From Macrolepiota albuminosa (lineage: Eukaryota; Basidiomycota; Agaricomycetes; Agaricales; Agaricaceae): a stretch of DNA of 64,000 nucleotides. The stretch's first letter is position 1; each line of letters begins with the position of its first letter. The notes below the pieces were generated by a model. The model was not told where the DNA came from. It was given only the letters and a program-made list of their open reading frames with translations, and ran no database searches. Below are positions 1-11,565 of this stretch, one piece after another. The stretch is taken from contig JAMWFC010000009.1 in assembly GCA_027475525.1 (NCBI GenBank), positions 1,860,001 through 1,924,000 of the forward strand. Direction: 5' to 3'. Both the position numbers and the translations under genes were made by a program.

Positions 1-3000
1 GCACTCCGTCAGTGCAAACAGGTGTTCCTCCTCATCATCACGAGCATAGTAGTCGCTGTCGTACACATCCACTGCGACGTATTCATCGCCATCAATCTGG
101 ACGCTCTCAGCATCATCCACTTCCGACCCGTCAGCCTCTGCTTGCGGCTCCTCCTCGGTTTCCTCGACGATTTCATCGTCCTCGTCGTCACTGACGACAT
201 CGCTCGGTGCCGCAGCCGTATGGGCCGCTCGGATGTGTGCCTTAGGAGGGGCGGGACACTCCTTAGCAAAGTGCCCGCTCCTGCCACAATTGTAGCACGC
301 TGAGGGGTCCCCGGCAGGCCTTCTCTGGCCCACTCCTGGAACTCCAGCAGTTTTACCTGCCAAACGCGCTGCAGGCGCCACTACTCCTCTTGGTGCTACT
401 TGATTCTGACCCGAAACGGGTTGACTGTCCTTCGCTGGCAATTGTCCAGCAGGTTTCGATCGAGGCCGTTGGCCTCCAGGAATTGTCTTACGAACAACAA
501 ATCGCGGATTGCGATTGTTCTCCATCTCCGTCCGCTTGGCCAGGAAGATTCCCACCTTCACTGCCTGACGGTTCACGGTTCCTCGGCGGGAGCTCCGCTG
601 CTCATAATGGTTTGCAGTCCGTGTCGACTGCTCATAACGGATGGCATACGCCAAGAACTCGGTCACAGTATTGACCTCCGGAGACAGATTGTCGTCGCGT
701 ATCAACGCTCGTCTCATGTCTGCTGGTATTCCGTCCAGGAATGTCTCGCGAATAGTATATTCATCTGGATAGACAGCCATATTCTGTGCATGACCCACCA
801 GGTCATCATAAAAGGTCTGGACGCCAGTCTTAGCGTCATACACTGCCTTTCTAAAGGCATCGCGAGCTTCCTGCATCGTAGCAGCGTTAACGAACCGATT
901 ATACAGTCCTATCAGGACCTCTTTAAATGTCCAGTGCGATTTGTCGCGATTAATGTGGAGAACATGGTGACGGAACCAATTCCGAGCCTCTCCTTCCATA
1001 AATTCGTGTAGCACGAATATCCTTTCCTGGTCCATGTCGTCTCCACCATAGCAGCAGGCTGCGAGGTGGTAGCACACGTCCATGGCCCAGTCCTCCAGTT
1101 GCGAGAACCTATGTCCTCCAGCGTACGCACGTATGTGCTTACCATCGGATTTACGGGGGCTTACCCCAGCAGGGAACTTAAATCTGACTCCAAGGGAGTC
1201 ATCCACCAGACGAGTGAGGCGGTCATGCATATGATCCATATGGATCCTGACCGCTTCATTCATTCCCGGCATAGTTTCACGCAAATCATGAGGTGCGGGC
1301 ATCAAAAATGCCCGAGGACTGCGAAACAGGTGCTCATTGACCACTCTTTCCGGCCGTGCGGTGGGCTGTTGCCTCACTTGTTGCTCTGCTGGTAATCCAC
1401 CAGCCTGCCTGCCCCTGTCACGACAATTATTATCGTCCTGATCGTCATTCCTACGATCATGATCTCCACCGTCGTGATTGCGACGATTTGGCTCCCTCCG
1501 TTCGTAGTGACCACTACTGTCGTCACTACCACCCGGATCTCTGTCCAGTTCAGCAGTCCGAGCCACAAATTGTCGCCGCATGTCATCAACAGGCGTTACG
1601 CCCTCACGCCCTTCAAAGACTACCCCCTGGTCGTCAATGAACGACTCACCATGATCGCGCAAGTCCTGGTTGCGTATCCTTTGGTAATTGACGCGTTCAT
1701 TCCAGTTGTCCACTAGGTGGACGCATCGCACTACGCGTCGTGGTCGCGTTCGCTCCTCAAGAATGTGGACTTCGTCCACCTCTTCCTTGATTGTAACTTG
1801 CTTACGAGGTGTCTTAACCTCCTGCACTGCAAGTGCTGCCTCTGGCTCTGCCGGAGTCGTCGTTACAGTCTCCACCTCAGACAATGCCTGCTGAGGCACT
1901 CCACTAACAATGCGTTGACGGTTTGCGGCGTTCTGGCGCCGATTGTAGTCTTGCTGAGACTCATCAGCCTGACGAGGCGCATTGAGCATTTCCATCGCGT
2001 CCGCGATTAGTGGCGCTCGTCTGCGCACACTCATCTCACATTCTACGGAGTCGGCTGGAGTAGCCGTTGAGACTGCTGACCCTTGCGCCGCTTTGCGCTT
2101 AAGGTATTCCACTACTTCGAGTTCGAAGATGCGCACAAACAATTCGATATATTCAACCCTTGCGCCGCTTTGCGCTTAAGGTATTCCACTACTTCGAGTT
2201 CGAAGATGCGCACAAACAATTCGATATATTCACTCAAATCTGCACGGGGTACATCGTGGCTCCTAGCCGCCAGCAGCTGTAAGTGCTTCACTACATAAAG
2301 CTGAAGACGCTTTCGCGTCGATTCCTTCACGACCGCCGGATATCGGTCCAATACTAGCTGCAACTGGATAGATAAGGTCGAATGCGACCTTTTGCTTTCC
2401 TCATCATCTGAGGACTCCAACTCGGACTCTAAGTCCATAACTCTCCTGAGGCCGTCATGCCTCACTTGCGGCTGTTTGCCGGCTCATCGGTGCAACTCTG
2501 GACTTCCAGGCCTTGTTAACGCCTTGTCCAACCTTACAACATTGTCGTCTTCCCTACTGACCACTATTGCTGGTCCTTGCTTCTGTACTTGTGTCGTCAA
2601 CGACGACGGTCCCGGTTCAGTGGCAGCATTGGCCACATATTCTAAATGCCGTTCCGTAGGTGCAGTCCGGAATGGGGTGCTATGCGCAAACGCGCTGCCT
2701 TGTACCATTTCCGAGTACTGGGTAACGTCCGGTTGACCCTCCAAGGGAGCTGAAGAGCTCTCGGGCAATACCAGATACATCAGTGAGGGCATTTGGCTCG
2801 CTGGCAGCGACACTCCTGAGACCGCGGATCTATCTCCTGGTTTTCCACCAGGTTGTACAATGGACATCATCCGTGATACGGATAGCCCACCAGGCATTCC
2901 ATAGCTCGCGCTGACATCGCAAGGGGTCTTTTCGTCCCGCTTTGGCGGGGGTTGGTATGCTGACGCAGATTGCGTCGTCACAGCCTGTAGCACAGGTAAG

Positions 3001-3053
3001 TCACCTGCGTCTGCAGCTGGGAACGGAGGATCCGGATCAAGAGAGCCAGTCAT
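1..3053 (-). pseudogene. Gag polyprotein of element A (partial, disrupted)
   Basis: Translation from the ATG at 3053 gives the family-1 Gag N-terminus (MTGSLDPDPPFPAADAGDLP). A TGA at 2484-2486 interrupts it, and a 77-bp tandem duplication at 2079-2232 shifts the frame. From 2078 to base 1 the minus frame is open. It includes the capsid-like region (about 1250-600) and a CCHC zinc knuckle CYNCGRSGHFAKEC at about 253-297, and it runs off the window before the protease. In family 1 this protein packages element RNA and carries the knuckle and protease in one frame. The duplication is probably an assembly error, so the only likely real break is the TGA. The copy is closer to C than to B in sequence. 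Confidence 0.85.
2079..2232. repeat. Tandem 77-bp duplication (probable assembly artefact)
   Basis: Copies 2079-2155 and 2156-2232 are identical; the second copy shifts the gag frame of A. B and C carry this segment once. Confidence 0.95.
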
Positions 3054-3164
3054 GGAAGCACGTTTTCAGCATGATGCCAACAGAGAATTGAGAGGTTTTG
3101 ATGAGAGTTGCCTAGTCGGTAACAAGCCTAGCGTCTAAAGCCGATAGCAGAAGATTTAAAAAAA

Positions 3165-3340
3165 TGTAACCTGGGGTTACTAGTCAGAACTATCTGTGTA
3201 TTTCACACAGTGCTAAATCAGACCGCAATATCGGATTTGACTAGTACTTAGTGCGAAAACAAGATGTTGGCTTACGTAATACTCTACTAATTGATTATAG
3301 CGTCATTGATGCTGATGGTAATACGGATGACCCCGTTACA
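3165..3340 (-). repeat. 5' LTR of element A
   Basis: 176 bp with TGTAAC/GTTACA inverted termini on the plus strand. It is clearly homologous to the 173-174 bp LTRs at 32867, 38304, 49502 and 55643. Being minus-oriented next to the gag N-terminus, it is the 5' LTR. Confidence 0.9.
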
Positions 3341-4887
3341 ACATGGTAGCTAAGGACATATTAGTTAGTAGACACCTTGATAGATCCACAGATGAATAGT
3401 ATATGCATAACTAAAATGGTACCAATAGGGTAGCATAAAAAACCCAATGAAGAAAGTTTGCTACCACCACGAGCGAAATCCACTGTTTATATAAATGAAG
3501 AATTTGAAGGATAAGGCTATTAAGATAGAAAAGGCTTATTTGAATGCGACTAAGCCAGTAATTGAGCGTTGGACCTGACCCCTGGTGGCTGTATATAATT
3601 CAAATATACAATTGATACACAGCCACCAGATGCATGAAATCACATGCTATTACTATATTCTAAATGAATAATTAAATAAATAATATAATAATATATGTTC
3701 ATAAAGTGAATCCAAATGTCATGCTTGCCGATAATTGGCATAACGGAGTATGGAATCCTTAGCGACGGTCGGAATAGTATTCTGTAGAATCTCAGATATC
3801 TCAACCATTTATGGCCCAATAGAGGGGTAAAATAGCACCTTACTAACTAGTGACAATCTCCGTTACATCAAAATGAGGATGCCAAACATCAGGGGATGCA
3901 TAGTAAGATTGGCATGTAGACGCATGCTGAGCAGCTGAGTCCATTTGGTGATGATGTTCCATGTTGATCCGCTGAATGCCGATTGTCATAGGATCGACCC
4001 AAGTGGAGGGTCAATTGGTCTTACTCGATCCCATCAACAATCAGATCAAATGTCATTCTTGACACTTGCTGCCAGACATTTTATTTGTCCTCCTGTCATG
4101 CTTTTTGTACACCAACCTTGAGTGGAGCACTGATATCCAATAGAAATATATACTAAAAAAGGTTATGCTTAGGATAGGGACATATTTTTCTTAGGGTTGG
4201 CAAGGTGCATTAACTTGGATGTATATATCAAACATTGCTGGATTAGCAACTGTGGTTAGCAAGGTTAAAAAGTTAACGCTTAGGACAGGGACATAATATC
4301 TGCGCCGTGCAAGCCTCAAAAATTGGTTAAAATTCTTGTATTTGTAGTTATTTTACTTCAAGGTTGTTTACACTCCTACTGTCAAAAACGGTCAATTAGA
4401 TTGTTAAATAGGATCGAGTTAGACCAATTGACTGTTGACTCGGATCAACCTTGTATGTGATCGGTGATCTATTGTACCATTTAAGGTATGGGCTTTGGAA
4501 CGACATACTGCGTAAGTCTTATGCAGCCAGCAAGGAGTCTACGTGAGTAATGACATTCCCATCCATTCTTGACAGTTCATTTTTATTACTTTCATTTTAT
4601 AGTAACAGTGCATGTGCCATTTCTGAATTTGGCAACAATAAACAACAAATATACACTTGAAAATAGTAGTTAAAAATACATGAACTTTATAGAGGAATCA
4701 AAACCTATCTGTCTGAACATAACACTGTTATTGTTACTTATATACAGATCTTGGGGTTTGGTTTTATTTACTCATATAAGCAATGTGGTGGTGGCTATAT
4801 ATTCCTAGTGGTAATAGAAGTAGAAGCTTGATGCCATCACGACAAGAGAATAGATAAGAAAAACATTTAGACCCTCCTTCTTTGACT
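3341..4887. other. AT-rich non-coding region
   Basis: No supported gene. It holds a hairpin at 3582-3629, a diverged inverted pair (about 3999-4035 against 4409-4445, centred on GGTCAATTGGTCT) and two similar direct copies of gcttaggatagggacata (about 4168 and 4280). These could be eroded MITE-like ends, but no clean terminal repeat with a target duplication was found. Confidence 0.5.
3582..3629. repeat. Hairpin-forming inverted repeat
   Basis: Perfect 11-bp arms CTGGTGGCTGT (3582-3592) and ACAGCCACCAG (3619-3629) enclose an AT-rich 26-nt loop. No flanking gene end makes it a clear terminator. Confidence 0.6.
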
Positions 4888-5004
4888 ATGTTGCGCCACT
4901 CTACCTCTAATCGTTTGCCTATGCCACCTCTGCCTGGTGATAACTCTATTGTTTCATGGCTATGCTATGAGGAGTGCCAAGAAATATATAAGTGCCATTG
5001 GGAC

Positions 5005-5775
5005 TATCATGACCCCTCCCACCCAGAACTACTCTGGGACACCCCTGGAACTCCATCTGGGGCCCCTTCTCTGACTCCATGACACAAACCCCCGCCATCA
5101 TAACTGCCAACACTGCCATCACAAGCATCAAGGCCTGCCATCACACAGTACCCCCAACAGCCCCGCATTACGGATCCTGGGACTACCTGACAGCCCAACC
5201 ACCAACCTATGATCAACAATCAGATCACGCCATTCAACCTGCCCATCACACATCATGCATCACGGCTCACCTCCACACCAATTGATTGCATGCCCCACAC
5301 GCATGATCAGTATACAGTCTCCTTCCATTACTCAATGCCTCCCAGAACTTGTCCCAGACACCCCGGAACCCCATAGTACTTATAGAGTAGCTCTCTCCTT
5401 GTATTCGCTAGTCTTGATATTACATTTGATTGCTTGCATGCCCTTGAATTGACTAGTATGCTTGGCTGGCATGCTTCAACTGGCACGCTCAATTGTTTGC
5501 ATGCTCTTGAGATTGGTACGCACTTCACAACTTAAATCTTACTAACCAGGTCTCATCCTAGAACCTCTGGTTCTTGACTTGACTCCACCCCTTTAATTCT
5601 TTTTGGCTTCACCCAATCCCTGAACTAAGTTCCTTACTCTGGGAATCCCCTCTGCTCACATCTTGAATCCTGGAAGCTCAGTCTGGAGTTCCAGACACCC
5701 TAGTTTATGTAAATCAAGTCCACCTCATAAGGGCATTGCTTTTCCGGAAAGCTCCCAACTCAGCAGAACCTGACA
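5005..5775 (+). mobile_element. Solo LTR of gypsy family 2 (D-type)
   Basis: The sequence aligns over its length to the 753-bp D LTRs (14397-15149, 22048-22800), ending ...CAGAACCTGACA; the 5' end is decayed from TGTCAC to TATCAT. The flanks are GGGAC (5000-5004) and GGGAT (5776-5780), a 5-bp target duplication with one C/T change. No internal element sequence adjoins it, so it is a solo LTR. It is older than D, because its divergence from the D LTRs is large. Confidence 0.85.
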
Positions 5776-5811
5776 GGGATGAGCAGCAAATAGCAGACAT
5801 TTTCCAGCAGC

Positions 5812-5861
5812 GTAAGTAGTTTCCCAGCATGTCTGTGTACTTACCTGGCATGCCCACCCAG
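5812..5861 (+). other. Intron 1 of the Cys-rich gene
   Basis: Starts GTAAGT, ends CCCAG, 50 nt, phase 1. The same position in the D antisense gene is 21733-21783, where the donor GT has become AT. Confidence 0.65.
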
Positions 5862-6148
5862 AGATGGCAGCCCAAAATATGGGTTCAAGTTCTTCGACAC
5901 TGACATCTGACCCATTGGCACTGGAGAGAAGCATGCAGATGGCCAGCCTGAGCAGCTCAGTCCAATCAGCACCTGCTGCAAGTTCATCAATGTGTACTGA
6001 ACAGCCTGTTCTCAGTCCCAGTCAGGTATGGCTAGTCCCAGCAGTGCAGCGGATTCCTCAAGCTGATGTAACACTGGAGCAATTTGCCATGGCCCAAAAC
6101 CGGCACCATGGCCCTCCTACCCTCAAGTGGTGTCAGAACAAGGGCCCT

Positions 6149-6192
6149 GTGAGTGTTCTCCTGGCCCGGTTGCATGTCCTAATCATTACCAG
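6149..6192 (+). other. Intron 2 of the Cys-rich gene
   Basis: GTGAGTG...TTACCAG, 44 nt. Removing it joins the KGP residues to CLLC; the D antisense gene has a 45-nt intron at the same codon. Confidence 0.75.
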
Positions 6193-7779
6193 TGCTTGTT
6201 ATGCTCACGTCAAGGTGAGCCATGTGAGTTTGAGGCGCCGGCGGTAAAGTCTTGCAGGGATAACTCAGTTTGCATTTCCTGTCGAGCCCAGCATGAGCAA
6301 TGCTCCATGGCTCAGGCATGGAGAGCATTGTGCATGAGCAAAGAGCAGGGGTGGGACATGACCTGGATGCTGAGCCACTTGGCTAGTGCATCCAGATTGA
6401 GGTTTGAGGAGCCGAGCAAGGCACTGGCCAAAAGTTCATCGAGAGAAAGGAAGGCAAAGGCATCAACTACACGGCGGGATAAGGGGAAGCGCAGAGCCCC
6501 ACCTGCATCAATGGAGGAAGTGCCAATGACTCAGCATGATAAGGGAAAATGTCGAGCATCACCAGAGCCATACTTTGGGAAAGCAACAAATTTGGAGTCG
6601 TTATTATTTAATTGTGTGCACAGACACGTGAATACAAAGTCATAGAGTGTGGGCAATGTGCCCAGGTTGAAGGGTGCAGAGTCAAGTGGAGCATGGTCTG
6701 AGGGTTCATTGAAGGATGTGGGGTTGGTCAAGGTGCAGGCTGAGGGTTTATCGCAAGAAGAAAGTGTGGACATGTCGTCTCCACAGCAGGACAAAGGGAA
6801 ATGCTGAGCTTCAACTGAGTCAGTGGAAATAGTAGGATACAAGCATGTACAGAGATTCCCAAGCTTAGACATATTGGATATCCATGAAATCCCCCCAGTA
6901 CCTGCTTGACCATCTATTGACAAGGAGACGCACCAGCATTTGCAGGAGGCCATAGCGGCTGAGTACCAGATAACCTTACAGTTGCAGCACACGCAAGAGG
7001 ATGTTCTGTGGGAACAGTGTGCTCAGGAGGCCATGCAGCAAGAGTGGAACACAGCGATTCATGACAGGAACAGAGCATTTGGAGCTAGGGACACCACTTT
7101 AGTGGCACACGTGGCTATTGAAAACAAGTTGACTGGTTTGCAGGCGTGAGTAGAGCATATTGAGGATTGAGAGTTGGACAATGTGGCACCTGGGGTGTCG
7201 AAGATAGAGGAGGTATCACAGGCGATATGGCAAGTGGAGGCAGCACAGCCATGGCTTGTACAGAGGAAGAACTGGCTGTTGAACGTGTTGGTGTTGACCC
7301 AGGAGAATGTTATGCATAAGTGATCCTATGTCCCATAATATCTACCTGACACATCTTCATGTCCAGGAGAGGTGCATGAGTACTGACTGTTGTTGGATGG
7401 GGGTTCCTTGGCGCTCGCTGTCATCCAGCAAGGGCTGCCCCAGCATATCCCATCAGAGCTTACACAAGAAATCGATCAGTTGGAAGGTCTGCTGGCAGCA
7501 CACCAATGCAGGAACGTGGTGATACCGGGAACTTGGATAGAAATAGCAGCAGACACTGGCCAGCCCATGATGATGCAGGATGAAATAATTGCGATGGTGG
7601 TATCGACTTTAGAAGAAGCAATGACAACAGTGGAGGTGGGTGAAGCGGCAGCGGCACAAACAATGACTGTGGGAGAGACAGAAGGGACCAGAGATTGGGA
7701 GGAGGCCCGTATTGTAATTTCTTGCCCACAAACCTCAAATGTACCATTGCATATGTTGTATTATATATGATCGAACATT

Positions 7780-7859
7780 GTAGATAGTATACTATAGATG
7801 TAGATAGTGTACTATAGATTTAAATAGTGTACTATATATGTAGATAGTGTACTACACTT
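7780..7859. repeat. 20-bp tandem repeat, four units
   Basis: Four imperfect copies of gtagatagtgtactatagat at 7780, 7800, 7820 and 7840, immediately 3' of the Cys-rich pseudogene. AT-rich minisatellite. Confidence 0.85.
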
Positions 7860-8156
7860 GCGGACTATGCAACAGTACATTTTGATACCGATAATTTTTC
7901 ATTGCGGACGTTACAAGTGATCAGATGACTTGGACATGCTGATAGTCAATTGTATTTAACTATTATTATATAATCATACATTATCATAATCAGAAACTGA
8001 AGTATCAAACAGCGTTGAAGAACAACAAAATGCAATACTATGCAATTAAGGCATATTTTGGTACTTCTTTGACTTATTGGCAATAAAGTTCAGTTAGCTG
8101 AATGTTGACAATCCAGGTTGGCATAAAAACATTATATACAAAAAGATGGAGGTTGA
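7860..8156. other. AT-rich intergenic sequence
   Basis: No coding potential or transposon homology seen. Confidence 0.5.
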
Positions 8157-8534
8157 TTAGTAGTAAGTATTAATGTAATTATTAGCTGTACCAATACCAA
8201 TGATTAATAATGGGTCTTCTACTAATATTACAAAACTGTTCCACCAAAGAGGTTTAATCAATAAGAGCTTTACTGCCAATAGAGCAAATACAACATACCT
8301 TTCAATGTTTCTCACAATAATTGTGCCTAATGCTCCAATGACAAAGGACTCCAAGCTACAGTCATATGCAAAGAAAAAATAAAATAAAATAAAATAAACA
8401 GCATAAGCCCAGCAACATGTGTTTAGTCTTAATGTCCAGCTACAGGTATCAAATGGATAGATAGCTATTGTACTAACTACAATAAAAACAACTAGAAACA
8501 GAACAGTTAGTAATAGGGTTTTGACATGTATCAA
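8157..8534 (-). pseudogene. Possible fragment of a spliced multi-pass membrane protein gene
   Basis: A 125-codon minus-strand frame from ATG 8534 is strongly hydrophobic: an N-terminal segment rich in Leu/Val, a second in the middle and a third near the end. A 44-nt stretch (8356-8399) made mostly of TTTTA units begins with GT and ends with TGTAG, so it is probably an intron rather than coding. Splicing would join ..CCWAYA to LESFVIG... Fungal multi-spanning membrane proteins have this look, but I cannot name a family. No continuation is clear on either side. It may equally be chance in AT-rich DNA. Confidence 0.3.
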
Positions 8535-8856
8535 GTGAACATACCTCTAGTCGAGCATGAAAATATTGGCCTTATCTATGCTTAGATCTACTTGATGAGG
8601 TATCGTCACATTGCTGCACTGCACAGAAAATTGACCAAGTTCGATTGTCAAAAACACTTCATGTACACAATCCTTTCCACACAAAGTGAAATCAGGAACA
8701 TTAGGCTCATAGCGTACTATATGTTTGACAACAATGAGCTTTGTGTTTCACTCATCCTCTTTTGAAGCATATGAGTAACTTCAAACTTTGTCAAGCCATT
8801 GATTTTTGTGAGTATGGAATGTGGCAACGAGAATCCCTTGTTTATCAAACGCTTTC
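8535..8856. other. Spacer up to the truncated end of element D
   Basis: No supported gene. On the minus strand the pol frame of D runs on for about 25 codons past the junction at 8857 into unrelated sequence (KAFDKQGILVATFHTHK) before stopping. Confidence 0.5.
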
Positions 8857-11344
8857 ACGGGGGCGGTCGTGAAAGCCTCCTTGAGCAGGTTAAAGACACT
8901 CTGGCACTTACTGTCCCAGTTCCAGGCGACGTCCTTGCGCGTGAGCCGGTTGAGGGGTTTCGTGATACCGGAGTAGTTATCTATGAACCTCCGGTAGAAG
9001 TTAGCGAAACCCAGGAAAGATTGTACTTCCTTGACGTTCCGGGGCTGCGGCCAGTTGACGATGGCCTCGACCTTGTGGGGGTCCATGCGAACGCCATTCG
9101 GGGATACTATGACGCCAAGATACTCAACCTCTTCCGTATGGAATAAACACTTCTCGGGCTTGGCATGGAGGTTGTGCTCCCAGAGGCGTTCGAGGACTTG
9201 CCGGACATGCTTCTGGTGATCCTCCGGTGAGTTGGAATAAATGAGGATGTCGTCCAGGTAGACGATCACAAAGACGTCGCTCATGTCGTGGAAGATGTCG
9301 TTCATGAAGTATTGGAACGTGGCGGGGGAGTTAGTCATTCCGAAAGGCATTACAAGGTACTCAAACAGACTATACCGCGTGCGGAACGCGGTTTTCCACT
9401 TGTGTCCCGAGGTGATGCGGACGTTGTTGTAACCGGAGCGGAGATCGATCTTCGTATAAACCTTGGCACTGCGGAGTCGATCAACCAGATCGCCAATGAG
9501 CGGGAGCGGGTAGCGGTTCTTCTTGGTGATCTTATTGAGTCCCCGGTAGTCGACACAGAGTCGGAGCGAGCCGTCCTTCTTCTTGGCGAATAGAACCGGG
9601 GCTCCGGCGGCGGAGGCGGAGGGTCGGATGAATCCCTTACCGAGCATTTCGTCGAGGTAGTCCTTGAGAGCCCGGAGTTCGACCTCCGACATGTTGTAGA
9701 CCTTGCTGAAAGGGGGGGTGGCTCCTTCCTCGAGGTCGATGGTGTGATCATAGGGGCGGTGAGGGGGGATCTCCTTGGCGTCTCCTTCGGAGAATACGTC
9801 AGCGAACTTGTGATACTCCAGGGGAACTACTTCTCGGAGGATTTGCTCCTCGGTTTTCTGTTCCGGGGGAATAGCGTCCCCTCGTAGGTGTTCTTCCGGG
9901 AGAGAGGGCGAGGTGTGTAGCTGAAACGTGGGAGTTCCATCCCTCATGAGGCAGGCGAAGGGGGCGGCCCCAATGATCCTAATGTCGAGTGCGCTCGGGT
10001 CGATCGGGGTCGTGGAAGCATCGGCCGGAGCGGGTGTGACGCGTGTCTGAGACCGGCAGGGGTAGTTCGGCCCTTTGTACTTGTTCTGGGGAATGTTTGG
10101 GGGTTGATCGGGGGCCTTGCGGTCTCGGGCGGGCATGGGTGGTGCATGCGTGGGGGGTGCGGCAGTCGTCCCAGGGGTGTCGGGCGTCGGGTCATTCCCT
10201 AGGGCCCGGAGGTGCACGGCGGTCAAGGGGTGGTCTTCCGGTCCCGGGAAGGTCATGGTGAGCATCCTCCAATCAATGTCGGGGTTCGTATCGCGCAGCC
10301 AGGGTAGTCCCAGCACCATCGGGGTCGATTCGTGAAGTCGCGTGACCAGGAAGTCGGAGGTGAACTTGTAGTCGTTGTTCAGGGTCACGCGTCCCAAGTA
10401 AGACCTCTGGATGGGGCCGGAGGAGGAGGGGGTGCCGTCGAGGCGTTGCAGGTGGAGGGGCTGGTCAAGGGAGTTGTGGGGGAGATCGAGAGCGTCGCTG
10501 ATGAAAACTCCGGTGGCTCCGCTGTCGATGAGGGCCGATACTGGTCCTGGGGCGCCATCCAGCCTGGCATTGATGACGAAGGATTGGGACGAACAGGACT
10601 GGAGTCCGGGGGATGATGGGGGCCTGTCCTTCGGAGTAGGGTCCAGAGAGTGGGGAATGTCGAAGGGGAGTTGCTGGTCGTCGGGCGTCGGGTCCCGGGT
10701 CAGGCGAAGGGTGAGATGTCGCCAATCGATGCGGGGGTTGGTGTCTCGGAGCCACGGAAGCCCTAGGACCAGGGGTGTGGAAGGGTGAAGTTTGGTTATC
10801 AACATATGCGGGGGTTGGTGTCTCGGAGCCACGGAAGCCCTAGGACCAGGGGTGTGGAAGGGTGAAGTTTGGTTATCAACATCTGGAGGGTGTAAGTTTG
10901 TCCGTTGGCGAAAGTAACGGGCATACGCACAAAGTGAGTGATATCCCCCGCCGTGGAGGCGTCTCCGTCGAAGAGGCAGAGTCGTACCGGGACCAGGAGT
11001 CGCTGGGCGGGTTCCGGGGCAAAGGTAGACCATGCTTTATCGATGAAGTTGTCGGTGGCGCCACTGTCAACGAGGGTGTTGAGGGGGGTTCCGGAGGGGG
11101 TGAGGTGGGTTTTGAGGAGGAGGGAGTGCGAGGAGTGGGAGGGTAAGTAAGCCGTGAGGGTGTCCTGTATGAGTGTCGTAGAGTAAAGATGTGAGACCGG
11201 GGCAGAGAAGACGTCGGGGTCGATTCCGCAATTTAGGGCGTCTTCCAGGTCTAAATCGCCAGGTTGTTTTCCGAATACTCGTAGGTGGCGTCCTCCCCTT
11301 TGAAGGTCCAGGTGGCACGTCCCATGACCTGTCGTTTGGGGCAC
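8857..11344 (-). pseudogene. Pol of element D, part 1: two protease domains + reverse transcriptase
   Basis: The frame overlaps the end of gag by about 90 nt, as in gag-pol frameshift arrangements. Two retropepsin-like motifs are present: LVDSGATDNFID (about 11074-11040) and LIDSGATGVFIS (about 10533-10498). Each is followed by a near-identical tail, STPxVLGLPWLRDTNPxIDW. RT follows, with FAKKKDGSLRLCVDYRGLN, the FGMTNSPATFQ motif and the catalytic VYLDDILIYS box (about 9275-9245). The protein stops in the connection region at TTAPV because the element is truncated at 8857. One 77-bp duplication (10729) breaks the frame between the two proteases. The protease would process the polyprotein and RT would copy the element RNA. 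Confidence 0.9.
10729..10882. repeat. Tandem 77-bp duplication
   Basis: Exact copies at 10729-10805 and 10806-10882, between the two protease domains of D. Confidence 0.95.
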
Positions 11345-11565
11345 TTGGAGATGAAATGGTCTTTCTCACCACAGAGTATGCAGACACCCTCCCTTCTCCG
11401 TCGTTCCTGCACATCCGTCGGGACTTCGATCCAGGGTCGTCCCTTCTTTTGAAGCCAGTTGGCCCAGAGGGCCTCCTCGTCCTGTTCGTCGTCGAAGTCG
11501 AAGTCTTCGGGGTCTTCCGGGGGTTCCTCGGGGCTTGGCGCGTCGCCCGGGTCGTGGGTGGCCAT

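Larger units (their letters stand above)
1..3340 (-). mobile_element. Ty3/gypsy family-1 element A, 5' end (LTR + gag)
   Basis: This is a minus-strand element running off the left edge: the 5' LTR at 3165-3340, then the gag region down to base 1. The gag reading frame and LTR match elements B (32867-55816) and C (38304-49674), so it is a third copy of the same family. The LTR ends in GTTACA at 3340 and the flanking bases are acatg. The other end lies outside the window, so the target duplication cannot be tested. Confidence 0.9.
4888..7770 (+). pseudogene. Cys-rich coiled-coil gene, paralogue of the antisense gene in element D, split by a solo LTR
   Basis: Exon 1 starts at ATG 4888, is cut at 5004 by a solo LTR and resumes at 5781-5811. 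Introns with good borders are visible: 5812-5861 (GTAAGT..CAG), 6149-6192 (GTGAGT..CAG) and probably 7320-7366 (GTGATC..CAG). Exon 2 encodes an Ala/Ser-rich part and WCQNKGP; exon 3 gives CLLC and then CISCRAQHEQC, a Cys/His pattern also present in the D antisense gene (CEACRLNHERC). A basic DKGKR segment follows, then a diverged part with frameshifts (about 6560-7300), and near the end LLDG...GTWIEI, matching the D C-terminus. In-frame stops in the last third show decay. The function is unknown; the Cys/His clusters suggest metal binding (inference). Confidence 0.7.

Noticed and set aside
400..1011. 203-codon plus-strand frames at 400-1011, 35117-35728 and 46817-47428
   Set aside because: Recurring in every family-1 copy opposite to gag; they track the gag codons and are shadows.
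2079..2232. Direct repeats as a CRISPR array or regulatory iterons
   Set aside because: Only two adjacent copies at each place, no spacers, unrelated sequences sharing only the 77-bp length; better explained by assembly.
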